Assembly (NCBI GenBank): GCA_030595485.1
Contig: JAUVDE010000097.1
Span: 1-9,675 of the forward strand
Length of the DNA stretch: 9,675 nt
Source of the DNA: Draconibacterium sp.
GTDB taxonomy: Bacteria > Bacteroidota > Bacteroidia > Bacteroidales > Prolixibacteraceae
Direction: 5' to 3'
The position numbers and the translations under genes are program-made. Every line of letters begins with the position of its first letter. Position 1 is the stretch's first letter. A model generated the notes under the pieces. The model did not search any database and was not told the DNA's origin. It worked only from the letters and a program-made list of their open reading frames with translations. Below, in pieces: positions 1 to 7,644 of the stretch.

Positions 1-306
1 ATGATTATTTCTGATGGTTACAACGGTACGCCATCAGGTTTCGAGAATGTGTGTGAAGACGAAGAAAACAAAACAAAACCGTATGTTTTACACGCCGAAG
101 CCAATGCGATTACCAAAGTTGCCAAGTCGGGAAACAGTAGCAATGGGGCAACACTTTATGTAACTTCATCTCCGTGTCTCGAATGTTCTAAATTGATTAT
201 TCAGGCAGGTATTAAACGTGTGGTTTTTACCGAAAGCTATCGTTTAGAGGATGGAATAAACTTGCTAAAACGAGCCGATATTGATATTAAACAGGTAGAT
301 ATTTAG
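1..306 (+). CDS. deoxycytidylate (dCMP) deaminase family protein, 5'-truncated
   Basis: This is the C-terminal part of a zinc-dependent cytidine/deoxycytidylate deaminase. Seen in 101 residues: GYNGTPSGF near the start, the HAE motif at residues 31-33 (His zinc ligand, Glu proton shuttle), and PCLEC at 58-62 (the two Cys zinc ligands), then the usual GIKRVVF strand. Family knowledge: dCMP deaminases convert dCMP to dUMP in the cytosol to feed dTMP synthesis and usually run about 140-160 residues. Some 40 N-terminal residues, including the first strand and helix, are therefore missing to the left, and the Met at base 1 is almost certainly internal. The stop is at 304-306. The S41 protease gene follows on the same strand after 100 bp, so co-transcription is plausible. 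A related deaminase such as a ComEB-type protein is the same family; a tRNA adenosine deaminase is less likely given the GYNG and SSPCLEC context. Confidence 0.9.
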   Translation: MIISDGYNGTPSGFENVCEDEENKTKPYVLHAEANAITKVAKSGNSSNGATLYVTSSPCLECSKLIIQAGIKRVVFTESYRLEDGINLLKRADIDIKQVDI

Positions 307-356
307 TAGGCAACAAAACGCGATGAGTGTTTTATTGAAATAGAAAATAATTAAAA

Positions 357-410
357 ATGAAGTATCGAGTTCCGACTTCGGTTTTTCGAGCTTCCAACTT
401 TTTTGTATGA
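357..410 (+). other. 17-codon ORF overlapping the S41 protease start (possible coupling leader or repeat relic)
   Basis: An ATG at 357, preceded by an A-rich stretch, opens a 17-residue frame (MKYRVPTSVFRASNFFV). It stops at TGA 408-410, which overlaps the protease ATG at 407 in an ATGA arrangement. Such overlaps can couple translation of two frames. The peptide has no signal or domain. Its DNA has a near-repetitive look (cgagttccgacttcgg, then ttcgagcttcc), so a degenerate intergenic repeat is as likely as a leader peptide. No good promoter was found in the 100-bp spacer, which fits read-through from the deaminase gene. Confidence 0.3.
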
Positions 411-2056
411 ATAAGAAAACGATAATTATACTTCCGACGCTAATTGCTATTTCGGTGGCGATTGGAATTTTAATCGGGAACATGTTGAATAGAAATACCC
501 AACCGGTATTTAGTGGTTTTGGGATGAATAAATCCAATAAAATTACTACCATATTAGGTTTAATTGATAATGGTTATGTGGATAGTGTGAATACCGGAAG
601 TATTATTGAAAAAATGATTCCAGAGATATTAAAAAACCTGGATCCGCATACAAGTTATATTCCTGCCACTGATATGAAAGAGGTTCAGGAAGAAATGCGT
701 GGGAATTTTTCAGGAATTGGAGTCCAGTTTTCTATTCAGGAAGATACGGTTCGGATTATTGAAGTAATTCCGGGTGGTCCATCGAGCAAGATTGGCCTTT
801 TGGCGGGCGACTGTATTGTAAGTGTAAACGATTCGGTTATTGCCGGTGTTGATGTAAAGAATAATACAATTTTAAGCCTGCTGAAAGGCGAGAAAAACTC
901 GAAAGTTAGAGTTGGAATTGTACGAAAAGACTACGGAGGTGAGCTTGAATTTGAAATTACACGTGGCGACATTCCTATTTATAGTGTTGATGTTTCGTAT
1001 ATGATTGACGATGAAACCGGGTTTGTGAAAATAAGCCGTTTTGCCAATACTACTTACGACGAATTTATGGAGGGTATGCACAAACTGGAAGGTTTAGGTG
1101 CTGAAAAAGTAATTGTTGATTTAAGAGGTAATCCGGGTGGATCTTTAGTTGGCGTACTTCGTATGGTTGACGAATTTATAGAAAAAGGCGATCCTATTTT
1201 ATATACTGAAGGAATTAATCAGCCGCGTAAAACCTATAATGCATCGGGAAAAACTTCGTTTACCGATATTGAGGTTTATATAATGATTGATGAATTCTCG
1301 GCATCGGCAAGTGAAATTTTTGCCGGAGCAATGCAAGATAACGATCGTGGAATTGTTATTGGGCGTCGTTCGTTTGGAAAAGGTTTGGTGCAAGAGCAAA
1401 TTCCAATGATGGATGGTTCAGCTTTACGTTTAACCGTAGCACGTTTTTATACACCCAGCGGACGTTGTATTCAGAGTTCGTACGAAGGTGGAAATGAAGA
1501 ATACTACGAAAACATTTACGAGCGTTTTCATAACATGGAACAATTGGTGGCCGATAGTATTCACTTTGTCGATTCATTGCGATATGAAACAAAAGGCGGG
1601 CGCGTTGTATATGGCGGTGGTGGTATAATGCCCGACTTTTTTGTGCCGGTTGATACTACCGGAAATTCAGATTATTTCACGAGTATTTACAGAAAGGGTT
1701 TAGTTTATTCGTTTGCTTATGCTTATGCCGATTCACATCGTGATGATCTTTCCAAGCTAGTTACAGCTGCCGAATTTGAAACGTACCTTGATAAGCATAA
1801 AGTAATTAACGAATTTGTTGCTTATGCCGAAGAAAAAGGAATTAAGCGCGACAGGGAAGGATTAAAAACTTCGAAACAAATAATTAGTACACAGTTGAAA
1901 GCTTATATTGCCCGTAACATTATTGGAGAAGAAGGTTTTTATCCGATTATTAAGCAGGTGGATAAAACACTGTTGCGAGCCATTGAAATATCGCAGCAAA
2001 ATTTATTGGTCGAAAACGTGATAGCTACGGATTCGATTGCGTCGGTAATACAATAG
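407..2056 (+). CDS. S41 family C-terminal processing peptidase (PDZ domain)
   Basis: This is a complete 549-residue serine protease of the CtpA/Prc family, which trims or degrades periplasmic proteins from their C-termini. A hydrophobic segment at residues 5-26 without a lipobox fits a signal anchor or uncleaved signal, placing the catalytic part in the periplasm. A helical region (about 40-95) precedes a PDZ domain (about 100-185) with its GIGV substrate-binding loop at 103-106. The protease core runs about 190-415: VDLRGNPGG at 238-245, the SASASE segment with the likely nucleophile Ser300, and FGKGLVQ with Lys325 and Gln329. The 25-residue Ser-to-Lys distance matches Prc and CtpB, so the Ser/Lys/Gln active site looks intact. 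The roughly 130-residue helical tail (420-549) follows the core; this overall length is usual for Bacteroidota members as I know them. The start at 407 is the first ATG in frame, just before the hydrophobic segment, and has no Shine-Dalgarno sequence. The substrate cannot be read from the sequence. Confidence 0.95.
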   Translation: MNKKTIIILPTLIAISVAIGILIGNMLNRNTQPVFSGFGMNKSNKITTILGLIDNGYVDSVNTGSIIEKMIPEILKNLDPHTSYIPATDMKEVQEEMRGNFSGIGVQFSIQEDTVRIIEVIPGGPSSKIGLLAGDCIVSVNDSVIAGVDVKNNTILSLLKGEKNSKVRVGIVRKDYGGELEFEITRGDIPIYSVDVSYMIDDETGFVKISRFANTTYDEFMEGMHKLEGLGAEKVIVDLRGNPGGSLVGVLRMVDEFIEKGDPILYTEGINQPRKTYNASGKTSFTDIEVYIMIDEFSASASEIFAGAMQDNDRGIVIGRRSFGKGLVQEQIPMMDGSALRLTVARFYTPSGRCIQSSYEGGNEEYYENIYERFHNMEQLVADSIHFVDSLRYETKGGRVVYGGGGIMPDFFVPVDTTGNSDYFTSIYRKGLVYSFAYAYADSHRDDLSKLVTAAEFETYLDKHKVINEFVAYAEEKGIKRDREGLKTSKQIISTQLKAYIARNIIGEEGFYPIIKQVDKTLLRAIEISQQNLLVENVIATDSIASVIQ

Positions 2057-2061
2057 GTGCC

Positions 2062-2117
2062 GGAAAGTTTGAGCACCCTACCAATAGAGTTGTATTTTAT
2101 AAAAATGCTCACTTTCC
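2062..2117 (+). terminator. candidate hairpin in the 3' region of the S41 gene
   Basis: Six bases after the protease stop, GGAAAGT-tt-GAGC (2062-2074) can pair with GCTC-ACTTTCC (2107-2117): eleven base pairs with a two-base bulge and a loop of about 32 nt. No proper T tract follows, so a factor-independent terminator is not well supported. It may be a 3'-end stabilising hairpin, or a by-product of the inverted repeat copy that forms its right arm. Confidence 0.3.
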
Positions 2118-2348
2118 TAAAATATTGGTCATGATACTTTAGGGAACTGTTCTTTTTTATAAAGAATAGATGTGATTATGTCTTGCCCCGAATGATTTTT
2201 CCCGAATGTAAGTCTTGATACTTTAGGAAAGTTCACAAATTCATAAAGATTACATTCTAATGTTTTAGGAAACCCACCATTCTCATAAAGTATAGCAGTG
2301 TAAATGATGCACTTTGGGAGCTTATTGCTATTTTTAAGAAAAACATTG
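2085..2348. repeat. decayed 42-bp tandem repeat array with one inverted copy
   Basis: The gene-free stretch between the S41 protease and the AraC-type gene is largely made of degenerate 42-bp units. A common core reads gatactttaggaaa, with ataaag 21 bases after the tttagg. Direct cores are at 2133 (gatactttaggg), 2217 (gatactttaggaaa) and 2259 (aatgttttaggaaa). The matching ataaag copies are at 2159, 2243 and 2285, spaced exactly 84 and 42. The unit expected at 2175 is present in length but badly decayed and contains a 14-bp direct repeat of cccgaatg (2187 and 2201). A further weak unit (actttggg, then ttaaga) lies at 2311-2339. The complement of 2093-2121 reads tttaggaaagt with ataaa at the same 21-base offset, so it is an inverted copy. 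Read on the minus strand the period is 14 codons (LYEFVNFPKVSRLT and relatives), but no gene is supported. Function is unknown. Confidence 0.75.
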
Positions 2349-2350
2349 CC

Positions 2351-2809
2351 ATGACCACACACACATTTACACCAATTACGCCCAAGGAACTCTATAATGG
2401 CTTGGTCGATAAGCCTTCTGAGGCGATTGGAAAGCTATCGGAGTTGATTTGCGAAAACAAACCCAGCGGAAATAGCTACATCGATATGTTAGCCAATTTG
2501 GTGCGTAAACACGGGAAGAGGCAAGCAGCAGACTATGCCAGAATGTTTGGTGCAAATTCGCGGCATTTTGATGGTGCCATACGTTGCATGACCGGAATGA
2601 GCGCTCATGCCTGGATAAACGAGTACCTTCGGTTGGTGGCTTGTGATTTGGTGGAACACACCAACTTCAATTTTAAAGCTATCGGAAAATTAATAGGGTT
2701 CTCGCAAAGTAGTTTTTCGCAGTTTTTTAGAGCCTACCAGCATATGCAACCCTGGGAATACCGAACACTGAAGCAAACGGGAAGGGTAAAGGGTTTTTTC
2801 TACGATTAA
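2351..2809 (+). CDS. single-domain AraC-type transcriptional regulator
   Basis: This 152-residue cytosolic protein is mostly an AraC/XylS DNA-binding domain. The first helix-turn-helix lies about 57-80 (RQAADYARMFGANSRHF), the linker helix about 88-102 (WINEYLRLVACDLV), and the second helix-turn-helix about 107-132. The family signature GFSQSSFSQFFRAYQ...PWEYR spans 116-138. The first 40 residues are too short to be a sugar-binding or cupin sensor domain and show no response-regulator receiver, so no effector can be named. Small AraC-like proteins of this length are common in Bacteroidota. The start at 2351 is the only ATG before the domain and is preceded by an A-rich tract (aaaaacattgcc). 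The upstream region is the 42-bp repeat array, and no convincing TAnnTTTG box was seen there. It converges on nadA with five bases between stops, so the two 3' ends may influence each other. Its targets are not evident from context. Confidence 0.85.
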   Translation: MTTHTFTPITPKELYNGLVDKPSEAIGKLSELICENKPSGNSYIDMLANLVRKHGKRQAADYARMFGANSRHFDGAIRCMTGMSAHAWINEYLRLVACDLVEHTNFNFKAIGKLIGFSQSSFSQFFRAYQHMQPWEYRTLKQTGRVKGFFYD

Positions 2810-2814
2810 GTTTA

Positions 2815-3807
2815 TTACTTCGATAGATCCAACATGCGCTGAATCGGAATTCTTGCTTTTTCGATTACATCGGCGGGAAGCATAACTTCCGGTAATTCGT
2901 GTTTTAAGCAAATGTATAGCTTCTTTAAACTGTTAAGTTTCATGAATTCGCAATCGTTACAACCACAGGTTGAGTCAATTGATGGTGCCGGAATAAAAAT
3001 CTTATCAGGGCAAACCTTATTCATTTGGTGAAGAATACCACTTTCTGTAGCTACAATAAATTTCTTTGCATCGCTTTTTTGCACATAATTTAGCAAGGAT
3101 GTTGTTGAACCAATATGATTTGCCAAAAGAAGTACCGGCTTTTCACATTCCGGATGTGCAATAAATTCAGCATCGGGATGTTCATCTATCAGATTGGCAA
3201 TTTTTTCAACTGAATATTGTTCGTGTACTATACAAGCACCATCCCACAAAATCATTTCGCGGCCTGTTATACTATTAATATAATTACCCAGATTTTTATC
3301 GGGACCAAATATCAGTTTTTCGTCTTTAGGGAAACTGTCGACAATTTGTTTGGCATTTGCAGAAGTACAAACAATGTCGGACATTGTTTTTAGTGCAGCC
3401 GTAGCATTTATATAAGTAACAACTTTGTGCTTTGGAAATTTGGCTTTAAACTCGGTAAACTTATCAGCCGGAGCCGATTCTGCCAAAGAGCATCCTGCTT
3501 TTAAATCAGGGAGAATTACTTTTTTGTTTGGGTTGATAATTTTTGCGGTTTCGGCCATAAAGTGTACGCCAACAAAAACAATCAATTCAGCATCGGTAGT
3601 TGCAGCTGCCTGTGCTAATCCAAGGCTGTCACCCACATAATCGGCAATATCCTGCAATTCGCCTTCTACATAGAAGTGGCTAAGAATAACTGCATTCTTC
3701 TCCTTTTTTAAGCGGTTGATTTCTTCAACTAGCTTAATGCTCGGATTAATCGTTTCTTCGATGTAACCCTTTTCCTCCAACATCTGGTTTATTTGCTGCT
3801 GTTCCAT
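2815..3807 (-). CDS. nadA: quinolinate synthase NadA
   Basis: NadA condenses iminoaspartate with dihydroxyacetone phosphate to give quinolinate, the second step of de novo NAD synthesis from aspartate, in the cytosol. The 330-residue protein carries the family landmarks: SHFYVEGELQDIADYVGDSL (43-62), KAGCSLAE (103-110), HPEC (218-221) and CGCNDCEFM (281-289). Cys106, Cys221 and Cys286 are the expected ligands of the [4Fe-4S] cluster; Cys281 and Cys283 are additional cysteines in the third motif. Length is normal for the shorter NadA type. The frame is open up to 3921, but that extension would run back through the terminator at 3910-3930 and the promoter. The start at 3807 follows a GAGGG-like ribosome site and begins the conserved N-terminal helix; an ATG at 3816 is a less likely alternative. 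nadB and nadC are not adjacent, so nadA appears to be transcribed alone. Confidence 0.97.
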   Translation of the reverse strand: MEQQQINQMLEEKGYIEETINPSIKLVEEINRLKKEKNAVILSHFYVEGELQDIADYVGDSLGLAQAAATTDAELIVFVGVHFMAETAKIINPNKKVILPDLKAGCSLAESAPADKFTEFKAKFPKHKVVTYINATAALKTMSDIVCTSANAKQIVDSFPKDEKLIFGPDKNLGNYINSITGREMILWDGACIVHEQYSVEKIANLIDEHPDAEFIAHPECEKPVLLLANHIGSTTSLLNYVQKSDAKKFIVATESGILHQMNKVCPDKIFIPAPSIDSTCGCNDCEFMKLNSLKKLYICLKHELPEVMLPADVIEKARIPIQRMLDLSK

Positions 3808-3827
3808 GTCCCTCATCCTGAATTTGT

Positions 3828-3842
3828 CCCGAATAAATCGGG
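3828..3842 (-). promoter_or_regulatory. small inverted repeat in the nadA leader
   Basis: The 15-base sequence CCCGAATAAATCGGG has 5-bp arms (CCCGA/TCGGG) around a 5-base centre. It lies at or just after the predicted nadA transcription start, about 20 bases ahead of the start codon. It could be a 5'-end hairpin or an operator for an NAD-responsive repressor; the short arms allow neither to be asserted. Confidence 0.35.
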
Positions 3843-3844
3843 CG

Positions 3845-3852
3845 CAAAAATA
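3845..3852 (-). promoter_or_regulatory. nadA promoter, -7 element
   Basis: Read on the minus strand this is TATTTTTG, an exact match to the Bacteroidota housekeeping sigma -7 consensus TAnnTTTG. It lies 37 bases upstream of the nadA start at 3807, giving a predicted leader of roughly 30 nt. The -33 element is weak: only a ctgttttt stretch falls near the right distance. The position supports the 3807 start over the longer open frame. Confidence 0.6.
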
Positions 3853-3909
3853 AGAATTCCTGTTTAAAAAACAGTAGTTTGTCTTAATTGTTTGGGTAAT
3901 GATATAAAA

Positions 3910-3930
3910 AAAGCCGCACAAGGCGGCTTT
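3910..3930 (-). terminator. intrinsic terminator of the TonB receptor-lipoprotein operon
   Basis: An 8-bp perfect stem, AAAGCCGC (3910-3917) with GCGGCTTT (3923-3930), encloses a 5-base loop. Read on the minus strand it runs directly into a T tract (gcggctttttttat), the classic factor-independent form. It lies 25 bases past the lipoprotein stop and just upstream of the nadA promoter, so it insulates nadA from the operon. The opposite strand also has a T-rich run after the stem, but no + strand gene ends here. Confidence 0.9.
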
Positions 3931-3954
3931 CTTTATATTTAGCTAACAAATAGT

Positions 3955-5091
3955 TTATTCAGAATATTCTTTCCAGTCTCCACCTTCTTTAATAATACGC
4001 ATTGTTCCAACACCATTACTACCATCGTAATAAGCGTACGAAACTAGGTATTGCTGGTTTTCAACTGCATTATGGTTAAGGTCAAGCATTTCACCAAGCA
4101 TGTCGATTAACATATCTTCATCAGTACCTGGAGTATTACCACTACGCAAGTCGAAATTGCCGTATTTAGCAGTGAATTCGTTTGAAGCATAATCCTCAGA
4201 AGTTAAGGCTATTTTGATAGCAGGATCTGCCCACCAATAACTTTGTGAAATGTCTTTGGCATCTAATGCATAATTTAATGGTTCGCTTGTCGGCATTAAA
4301 CTTTGTTTAACTAACCAGTTTGTCCCGTTGTGCATGTAAACAACATATGTCGGGATGTAGTTTTTGTAAACTAAAGCAGAATATGTAATTGGCAGAGCAA
4401 CTGCTGAATCAACAGCGTATTTTGCCAGGTCTTCCAGTGCATCAGAAATGTAAGTAAAGCTGTAATATGTATTGCCAGTAGCTTCGTAAATGTCATCAGT
4501 AACTACAACGGCATCCGAAGTGTAGCCAACTTCTTCACTTGTGCTATCAGCATTTACCTGAATAAAGCGGTCTTCATTTTTTGTGTACAAAATGTACTCA
4601 ACAGTCATTTCAGCACCTGCTTCTTCGGCATACACTTTTCTGTCTAAAAGTTTGCCGATTAATGCTTCGGCTTCATCTTCGTTGTCGAAGCTCCCATAAC
4701 TCGCCCCCATGTCATCATATTCGTCGTCACTAATTACGTAGGCATTGTCCTTGTCAACAGCCGGTTTCGAATAGAAATTATAGGTTACCATCATTGCTTG
4801 TGCATCTTCACCTGAGAATTTCTGGTTCAGAATTTCAGGAAGATGGTCTTTAGGTAAAGCGTATGCCGAAAAGTTTTTGTACTTCGCAACACCTTCGTCA
4901 CTCGATAATTCATAATCTTCGTCGGTAAGCGTATATGCTTCAGGAGCTATTTCAAGATCTTTTAAAAATAGTGCATCTTTATCTGCAGCTGCCAAATCTT
5001 TATCAATATCATTATTGATTTCCTCCATTGGATCGCAGCTTGTAAATACAATGGCCAGCGCCGCTATAAGTAGAAATAATATCTTTTTCAT
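3955..5091 (-). CDS. surface-type lipoprotein with four degenerate internal repeats, function unknown
   Basis: This 378-residue protein has a lipoprotein signal (MKKILFLLIAALAIVFTSC) with the lipobox FTSC and lipidated Cys19. The acidic stretch after it (DPMEEINNDIDKD) resembles signals that send Bacteroidota lipoproteins to the cell surface; that placement is inferred. The mature part appears to be four divergent copies of one module beginning near residues 54 (TLTDEDYEL), 118 (YVISDDEYDD), 196 (VVTDDIYEA) and 295 (ALTSEDYAS). In each, an acidic DY/EY motif is followed by a leucine-rich helix (such as EALIGKLL or DMLIDMLGEML) and an aromatic strand (VTYNFYSK, VEYILYTKN, ALVYKNY, VSYAYYDG). 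No enzyme motif or SusD-like helical repeat is visible. It follows the receptor gene by 12 bp, with an AAGGAA ribosome site in the gap, so the two are co-translated and the lipoprotein is probably a ligand-binding or accessory partner of the receptor. Confidence 0.85.
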   Translation of the reverse strand: MKKILFLLIAALAIVFTSCDPMEEINNDIDKDLAAADKDALFLKDLEIAPEAYTLTDEDYELSSDEGVAKYKNFSAYALPKDHLPEILNQKFSGEDAQAMMVTYNFYSKPAVDKDNAYVISDDEYDDMGASYGSFDNEDEAEALIGKLLDRKVYAEEAGAEMTVEYILYTKNEDRFIQVNADSTSEEVGYTSDAVVVTDDIYEATGNTYYSFTYISDALEDLAKYAVDSAVALPITYSALVYKNYIPTYVVYMHNGTNWLVKQSLMPTSEPLNYALDAKDISQSYWWADPAIKIALTSEDYASNEFTAKYGNFDLRSGNTPGTDEDMLIDMLGEMLDLNHNAVENQQYLVSYAYYDGSNGVGTMRIIKEGGDWKEYSE

Positions 5092-5103
5092 TGTTCCTTA
5101 ATT

Positions 5104-7644
5104 TTAGAATTTAATTTTTAAACCAGTCGACCAGTTTCTACCAATTCCGTAATAGACTTTGGCTGTTTGCCAGTCATTGTTTCTACCGTCATCAGCATCA
5201 GAAATGAATTCAGAATCGAAAGCATTAATAATGTTTCCGAAAATAATTGCATCGAATTCACCAAGCTTAAAGCGGTAGTTAATGTTTGCATCAACTAAAC
5301 CATAAGCAGGAACTTTCCAAGGTTGAATACCTTTTTTATCTTCATCTCCACGACTTGTTGGATCGAATTCAGCATATAAATTATCGTAGTAGTTCCAGTC
5401 GGCACCTACTTTAAATCCATCAAATAATTCGTAGCTAAAACCTAAAGCAAAGGTTGTTTGAGCTGCATCACCTACTTTGATGTCTTTAATATATAGGTTT
5501 ACAACATCTACAAGCTCTTGATTGTCGTCGTAAATTGGTACGTCAACAAGGTCGTTTTGCCAAATCCAGTCACCCAACGAAGCCATACCTGTTAAAGTCA
5601 GCTTCTCAAGTGGTTTCCATTTAAAGTCAGCTTCTAAGCCGGTATGCAATGCATTTACGCCTTCAATGTTTGCTTGGAATTGGTCTCCAGCAGGATCAAA
5701 CATTCTCTTACTGAAATATTTATCTTTCCAATTGGTATAATAAGCATTAACATTTGCCTGGAAATTGTGGGTACGGAAACCATAACCTAATTCGAACGAC
5801 ATTGTTCTTTCGTTTTTAGCACCTGTGTTAATGTCGTTTACATAGTTAATAAAGATGGCATCAAAAACGGGTGCTTTTTCGAAATAACCAACGTTTGCAA
5901 ATACATTGTGGTTTTCGTTAATGTTGTAGTTAGCACCACCTTTTACTACAAATCCCTGGTGGCTTACCCAGTCCGATTCTTGGTTAGGATCGCTATCTAA
6001 GTAGCTAAAGTAATCTTTACGTTTTGTACGCTGATTGTTGAAAGATGCAGCAAAGAAAGCTGAAAGGTCGTTTTTAGAATATTCTAACTGACCAAAAACA
6101 CCTTGCCACGAAACAATGCCGTCGTTCCAATATCCAATTTTATCGCCTTTACGAGCAATTTTATCCGGATTATTCTCGTCTGCATCGTCATAAACAAAGT
6201 CACCACCCATTAAGTCTTCCACTTCGCGGTAGTGTTTTCCTGTATATTGTCTTAAATCGATACCCGCACTTAAATCGAAGTTTTCACCTAAGTCATACTG
6301 AAGGTTTGAAATAACACCCATCCAGTTGTGATCGTTTCTTGAGTTACGAAGAATAGCCTGCGAGCCTGCGTTGCCTGCAGCAATGTTTTCGTTAACAATG
6401 CGGTCGAAATCAATTTGTCCCTCTTTTTTATAAGTATAAAAAGCATTTTGGTTTTCACCAAAACCTCCGGTTCCACCACCTGTACCAAACGAATAGTATG
6501 CCGATGTTCCTAAAGTTGCTCTGTCGCTAATGGTTAAATAATGGTTTAACGACATTTGTGGTTTGTGGTAGAAGTTTTCTCTTAGGTTATACAACTGACC
6601 ATCTTTGTAACCCCATTCAGGATTGTATCTTAAACCATGCTCTGGTTGCTGTACACTTTCAATAGATTGTGTACTTGAGCGTTGTCCGTGCACCTGAGGA
6701 GCACCAAATGCTGTAAAGGTTAACATTTGATTTGTCCATCGTTTTGAAACACTGGCAAAATACGACCAACCATCAAATTGAGTTCCATCAACCCAACCGT
6801 TACCGGTAGTATGAGCGCCTGTTAAAGAGATAGCCCAGCCATTTTCCGATAATCCGGTTGAAAGCGCAAAAGAGGCTTTTTTGTATCCGTCGTTACCAAT
6901 ACCTGTGTAAATGCTTCCGCCTTTTTCAGCATCGGTAGTTTTTGTAATGATGTTCATGGTACCACCAACCGAACCGGTTGAAAGTTTAGAAGCACCTAAA
7001 CCACGCTGAACTTGCATTGAACGGGTTACTTCCGAAAGACCAGCCCAGTTACTCCAGTATACCCAGCCATTTTCCATGTCGTTCATTGGAACACCATTGA
7101 TCATTACTGCAACGTTTCGCTGGTTAAACCCGCGAATGTTAATACGTGAATCACCAAAACCACCTCCTTGGCGTGTAGCATATACACCAGGAGTCGATTT
7201 TAAAATTTCAGGATATTCCTGAGTACCCAACTTTTCGGCAATTTGCTGTGGATCGATAGACGAAACGGCAACAGGTGTTTTACGTGCAACAGCTACTGAT
7301 GCCAGTACCATTACCTCGTTAATGCCAACTGCATCAGGGCTTAAAGCAATCTCGCCCAAGTCAGTTGTTTGGCCAGATACTTTTACGTTAAGTAATTGGG
7401 TAGTGTAGCCAATGTACGAAATCTGAATTTTTTGGTCGCCTGTTTTAACTGAAAGCGCAAATGCTCCATTAACATCAGTAACAGTACCCGTTGTAGTCCC
7501 TTCAAGTACTACGCTAGCTCCAATCAGGGCTTCATTGGTTTCTGCATCAACAACTACACCCTTAATAGTTCCTTGGGCGATAGTTGCGAGAGAAAACAGG
7601 CTAAAAATAGCCAGTAATACAATCGAAAAAAGTGCTTTTTTCAT
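5104..7644 (-). CDS. TonB-dependent outer-membrane receptor with N-terminal carboxypeptidase-regulatory-like domain
   Basis: This complete 846-residue outer-membrane transporter has a signal peptide (1-24, ending ATIAQG), a carboxypeptidase regulatory-like beta-sandwich (about 26-102, GTIKGVVVDAETNEALIGASV...), a plug domain (about 120-236) with the typical INIRGFNQRNVAVMINGVPMND and GSVGGTMNIIT segments, and a 22-strand-type barrel to the C-terminal Phe (GLKIKF). Family knowledge: these proteins take up scarce or large ligands using energy from TonB-ExbBD. At 846 residues it is shorter than the usual SusC (about 1000), and no SusD gene is adjacent; the next gene is an unrelated repeat lipoprotein. 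The ligand (siderophore, vitamin, peptide or glycan) cannot be told from the sequence. The start at 7644 opens the signal peptide directly. The 560-bp upstream region probably holds its promoter; only a weak candidate is proposed. Confidence 0.95.
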   Translation of the reverse strand: MKKALFSIVLLAIFSLFSLATIAQGTIKGVVVDAETNEALIGASVVLEGTTTGTVTDVNGAFALSVKTGDQKIQISYIGYTTQLLNVKVSGQTTDLGEIALSPDAVGINEVMVLASVAVARKTPVAVSSIDPQQIAEKLGTQEYPEILKSTPGVYATRQGGGFGDSRINIRGFNQRNVAVMINGVPMNDMENGWVYWSNWAGLSEVTRSMQVQRGLGASKLSTGSVGGTMNIITKTTDAEKGGSIYTGIGNDGYKKASFALSTGLSENGWAISLTGAHTTGNGWVDGTQFDGWSYFASVSKRWTNQMLTFTAFGAPQVHGQRSSTQSIESVQQPEHGLRYNPEWGYKDGQLYNLRENFYHKPQMSLNHYLTISDRATLGTSAYYSFGTGGGTGGFGENQNAFYTYKKEGQIDFDRIVNENIAAGNAGSQAILRNSRNDHNWMGVISNLQYDLGENFDLSAGIDLRQYTGKHYREVEDLMGGDFVYDDADENNPDKIARKGDKIGYWNDGIVSWQGVFGQLEYSKNDLSAFFAASFNNQRTKRKDYFSYLDSDPNQESDWVSHQGFVVKGGANYNINENHNVFANVGYFEKAPVFDAIFINYVNDINTGAKNERTMSFELGYGFRTHNFQANVNAYYTNWKDKYFSKRMFDPAGDQFQANIEGVNALHTGLEADFKWKPLEKLTLTGMASLGDWIWQNDLVDVPIYDDNQELVDVVNLYIKDIKVGDAAQTTFALGFSYELFDGFKVGADWNYYDNLYAEFDPTSRGDEDKKGIQPWKVPAYGLVDANINYRFKLGEFDAIIFGNIINAFDSEFISDADDGRNNDWQTAKVYYGIGRNWSTGLKIKF

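Noticed and set aside
1..3. Base 1 ATG as the true start of the deaminase
   Set aside because: The first ~40 residues typical of the family are missing, so the gene must begin to the left of the window.
371..390. Intrinsic terminator ccgacttcggttttt before the S41 gene
   Set aside because: The stem would be only 3-4 bp with a 2-4 base loop, too weak to terminate.
265..552. Minus-strand 95-codon ORF over the deaminase and S41 5' ends
   Set aside because: It overlaps two well-supported genes and the hydrophobic translation is the reverse complement of the protease signal region.
2085..2348. CRISPR array
   Set aside because: Units are degenerate, contiguous and lack unique spacers between identical repeats; no cas genes are present.
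2129..2362. Minus-strand 77-codon ORF across the repeat array
   Set aside because: It starts inside the AraC-type gene, consists of the degenerate 14-codon repeat, and has no start-site context or domain.
3808..3921. 38-residue N-terminal extension of NadA
   Set aside because: It would read through the intrinsic terminator and the TATTTTTG promoter, and it matches nothing typical of NadA N-termini.
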